The translations under genes and the position numbers were made by a program. DNA of 24,979 nt from Alectoria sarmentosa (taxonomy: Eukaryota; Ascomycota; Lecanoromycetes; Lecanorales; Parmeliaceae): the NCBI GenBank assembly GCA_009733775.1, contig WOGZ01000420.1:1-24979 (forward strand), given 5' to 3'. The notes beneath the pieces are model-generated. The model searched no databases and was not told the DNA's origin. It was given only the letters and a program-made list of their open reading frames with translations. Within the stretch, counting starts at the first letter, position 1. Each line of letters opens with the position of its first letter. Shown piece after piece: positions 22,580-24,979 of the stretch.

Positions 22580-23577
22580 CCCAACTCCGGCATGTCCCCC
22601 GAACAAAGCAAAACTTGGCCAGCACGCCCGGATACCGATCCCCGCTCCTCACGCACCCCTCCACCGCCTCCCCGAATCTCCCCCGCACTCAACACCCACC
22701 GTCAAAGCCCCCAGGTTCTCCTCTCCTCCAGATAGCCGACATTCTTCGTTCGCCCCCGGGATCGGAACCCCATTATCCCCCCCCCCCCCCCCCCCCCCCC
22801 CCCCAGCGCCAACAACAACCACGCCAGCGTCAGCGGGCCCGTCGTGCACCCCTTCCTTCTTTTCTTCCCCCTCGCTATGGCGGCAGGCAAGCAAGCTTTG
22901 TCCACCAATCCGAGATTGATTTGATTCTTGGGGGAATTCTCAGGACGCCGAGAAGCGCGGCAAGTTGCCAACTCGCATCCAATCGTCCGGCTCGAAATCG
23001 TTCGGCGCTTTTTGTACAATACCTACCGCCCCCGTCAGCAATCCCTCTGCCTGCCGAGCGGGCTGTGTTTAGGCCACGCTTGCGACGACGCCGAGCTCGC
23101 GCGACAGGTGGCGAGGGGGGGTAGGGGGGGCGCGAGGTGTTTTTAATGTTGAGGGTGAAGGGCGAGTATTTCGATTTGGGCGGCGTGGATGGATGGGGTG
23201 GATGGTCGTGGCGCGGCGGAGGAGGAGCATTCGGACAGGCTGAGGTAGCGCACTTTGTCTGAGTGTATGGTGGAGGTTATGGTGGAGATGATGGTCTCGA
23301 CGGGGACTTTGCCGTCGAAACGGTGGCTGTGTGGGGGGGGGTTGTGAGTGTTGGGTTTCGATGATAGGAGGGCAAAGGGAGCTACGAACCAGTAGAATAC
23401 CAGAGATCAACATGGTCGGTCGGTTTGCAGCCTTCTCAAACAAACTCTCATCGATGGCATTCCGTATGTATGTACTCCGGCTCATTGATTGCTGAAGATT
23501 GCCCTGTCCCGTCTGCTAATAATCCCTTGACCGCGAATTTCCTTGGTCGCCAGGAACACCTCTTTTCCTCTTCTCTT
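22580..23577 (-). pseudogene. aldo/keto reductase pseudogene (AKR13-like), frameshifted
   Basis: NAD(P)H-dependent carbonyl reductase family, TIM-barrel. On the minus strand, in order but in changing frames: EVFLATK (23,562-23,542, with the catalytic-Lys motif), FAVKGLLADG and INEPEY (about 23,540-23,485), IRNAIDESL (about 23,465-23,440), DHVDLW (about 23,418-23,400), then HRFDGKVPVE (23,326-23,297, the catalytic-His segment), KVRYLSLSECS (about 23,255-23,225), HAAQIEI, CRELGV, NDFEPDDWMR (about 23,005-22,975), LGLVDKA, GCTTGPLTLAWLL (about 22,850-22,810), PIPG, ENLGAL, GDRYPGVLAKFCF and DMPELG (to 22,580). A 74-bp intron with GT/AG borders fits 23,400-23,327. At least four frameshifts, one at a 28-C run. 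The N-terminal part with the catalytic Asp/Tyr is missing. Not RIP-mutated. Sequencing error at homopolymers could explain some shifts, but not the missing start. Confidence 0.82.
22777..22804. repeat. 28-C homopolymer inside the AKR pseudogene
   Basis: An uninterrupted run of 28 C (poly-G in the gene) between the TLAWLL and PIPG segments, at a point where the family has only a short loop. It shifts the frame and inserts a Gly or Pro run in any reading. Confidence 0.95.
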
Positions 23578-23623
23578 AGTATATCCCCCACACCTCTTTT
23601 CCTTCTCTTAGTATATATATCCC
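23556..23623. repeat. 34-bp tandem duplication
   Basis: ACACCTCTTTTCCTCTTCTC, ending TTAGTATATCCCCC (23,556-23,589), is followed at once by a second copy differing by small slips (23,590-23,623). The first copy contains the start of the recognisable AKR coding, so the duplication sits at the truncated 5' edge of the pseudogene. Confidence 0.85.
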
Positions 23624-23639
23624 ACACTGTTTATAAAAC

Positions 23640-24979
23640 CGACAACGAAAGCAAAGCAAAGCAAAGCAATACCTGATCCGCGCTTCCCACTCACTCACTC
23701 CGCCGAAACCAACTTCCCAATCCAATCCAATCAACTCCTTCATTATCATCATCCTCATTACCCCTACATACATACATACATACATACATACATACATACA
23801 TACATACATACATACAACACACACACACACCACATCAGCAAAAATCCTGACTTCCCCAACAAAACACAGCCCGCCTTCCATCCTTCCATCCATCCATCCC
23901 TCCAACAACAATCATCCTCCTACCTACCTACCTCCCTACCTCCCTACCTACCTACCTACCTACCTACCTACCTCAACCGTATCCCAAAAACCTGCAGCAC
24001 CCCCGTCTCAAAAACATCTTTATCCAGCAAACAAACGCCAAGCGCTCGTCCTCGTCGTCCTCCTCCTCCTCCTCCTCCTCGCCCGCATCCATCGCCGTAG
24101 AGCGAGCGGTATCTTTTTTAAAAATCCGACCCGGGAAACCATCAATCAATCAAAGCTCGAGCGCTCTCGTCGTCCAACTCTGCACAAACAAACAATCAAA
24201 CACTCTGCACAAACAAACAAACACTCTGCACAAACAAACAAACAAAAGAAAAGAAAAAAAAGACGATAAAAAAATTGCCCGCCCGTCCGTCCGTCCTGCT
24301 CACTCAACGTTATACATAGCACAGCACCGTACTATACCCCACCCAACGCATTAACTAACTAACTAACTAACCGACCTGCGGCGGCGGTTCCATCCATCCT
24401 TGCCTAATTAATTAATTAATTAATTGGCGCGTTGGGAAGTTCGTTGCGTCGCCATTTGTGTGTGGTCCGCTAAGTAGCTTGTTATTTATTGGAATTGAAA
24501 TTGAAATTGAATTCTGAAGGGAAGGGGCAGAGACGAGCGGTAAAGAAGATGGAAGTGAATTAAGTAAATCAATTAGTTCGGACTGTTGCTTTGGCTGAGG
24601 GAGTCCGGCGGGATTAACAGTGACAGTGATAGTGCGGCTTTTAAGCCTGCCTGAATCCGAGCTTGGATCCGCGAGGGAATTCGCAAGAAGTGAGAAACGG
24701 AATTAGGTTTTCTTCCCGAGCTATATCGTTCCAACCGTGTCGACAGATCTCATCGCTCCTCCTCGCTCCCTCCTCCCTCCACTCTCCATTCTTCATCTAA
24801 ACCCCCCCCCCCCCCCCCATCATCCCATCCCATCCCATCCCAGCAACCTCCAACCAAACGCCCCAGACCCAGCCGTCCCGCTCCAATTCAATTCCACCAC
24901 CTCGCTCAAAACATTTATCAACATATTTCTAAAACCATATTTTAAAAAAAAACAAAAAAAAAAAAAAAAAAAAAAAGAG
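23640..24979. promoter_or_regulatory. microsatellite-rich, pyrimidine-rich intergenic belt
   Basis: No supported coding. Simple repeats: AAAGC units (23,648-23,669), CATA (23,764-23,816), CA (23,817-23,831), CCTA (23,919-23,973), TCC (24,048-24,080), three CTCTGCACAAACAAACAA units (24,178-24,246), TAAC (24,351-24,372), AATT (24,405-24,425), a 17-C run (24,802-24,818), ATCCC (24,819-24,843) and an A-rich end (24,944-24,976). Long CT-rich and CAA-rich plus-strand tracts are common in 5' flanks and leaders of Pezizomycotina genes, so a plus-strand gene may start beyond the right edge. That is inference. Confidence 0.45.

Noticed and set aside
22502..23146. Several plus-strand Pro-rich open frames and a start-like CATGTCCCCCG at 22,590.
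   Set aside because: They are shadows of the minus-strand aldo/keto reductase relic; the Pro-richness comes from the C-run and C-rich strand.

Overview
The window is filamentous-ascomycete (Pezizomycotina-type) genomic DNA made of two very different compartments. Positions 1 to about 21,670 are an extremely AT-rich block of degenerate transposons that look destroyed by repeat-induced point mutation (RIP-like C-to-T and G-to-A change). From about 21,690 to the end the sequence is GC-balanced, rich in microsatellites, and carries one decayed host-type gene. I see no intact protein-coding gene, rRNA, tRNA or CRISPR array.

Layout. (1) 1-5,021, minus strand: a Ty3/gypsy retrotransposon (called G1 here). 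Reading down the minus strand one meets a CCHC zinc knuckle, the retropepsin tail, reverse transcriptase, RNase H and the start of the integrase, which runs off the left edge. (2) 5,018 to about 7,380, minus strand: the Gag/protease part of a second, different gypsy-type element (G2), cut off where G1 appears to begin. (3) 8,999-10,179: the 3' end of a terminal-inverted-repeat (TIR) transposon (T1). (4) 11,057-21,764: a second copy of that family (T2) with inverted ends of about 110 bp. It is split by (5) a Helitron on the minus strand (about 13,640-19,400) in which the HUH nuclease region and the PIF1-type helicase are recognisable. On either side of the Helitron lie plus-strand coding relics of T2 whose product I do not recognise. 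(6) 22,580-23,577, minus strand: a frameshifted aldo/keto reductase pseudogene. (7) 23,640-24,979: a belt of simple repeats and pyrimidine-rich DNA resembling the upstream region of a gene beyond the right edge.

The best reading is a nest of insertions: G1 in G2, G2 probably in or beside T1, and the Helitron in T2. All were then mutated. The mutations are nearly all transitions and frames are mostly kept, so domains can still be read through the stop codons. Surviving cytosines are strongly biased to CpG. The short ends of T2 at 11,067-11,160 and 21,670-21,753 kept their GC-rich sequence, and the right one sits on the compartment boundary. I found no functional undescribed system. The most novel items are the unidentified T2-encoded protein and the CpG-sparing mutation pattern.
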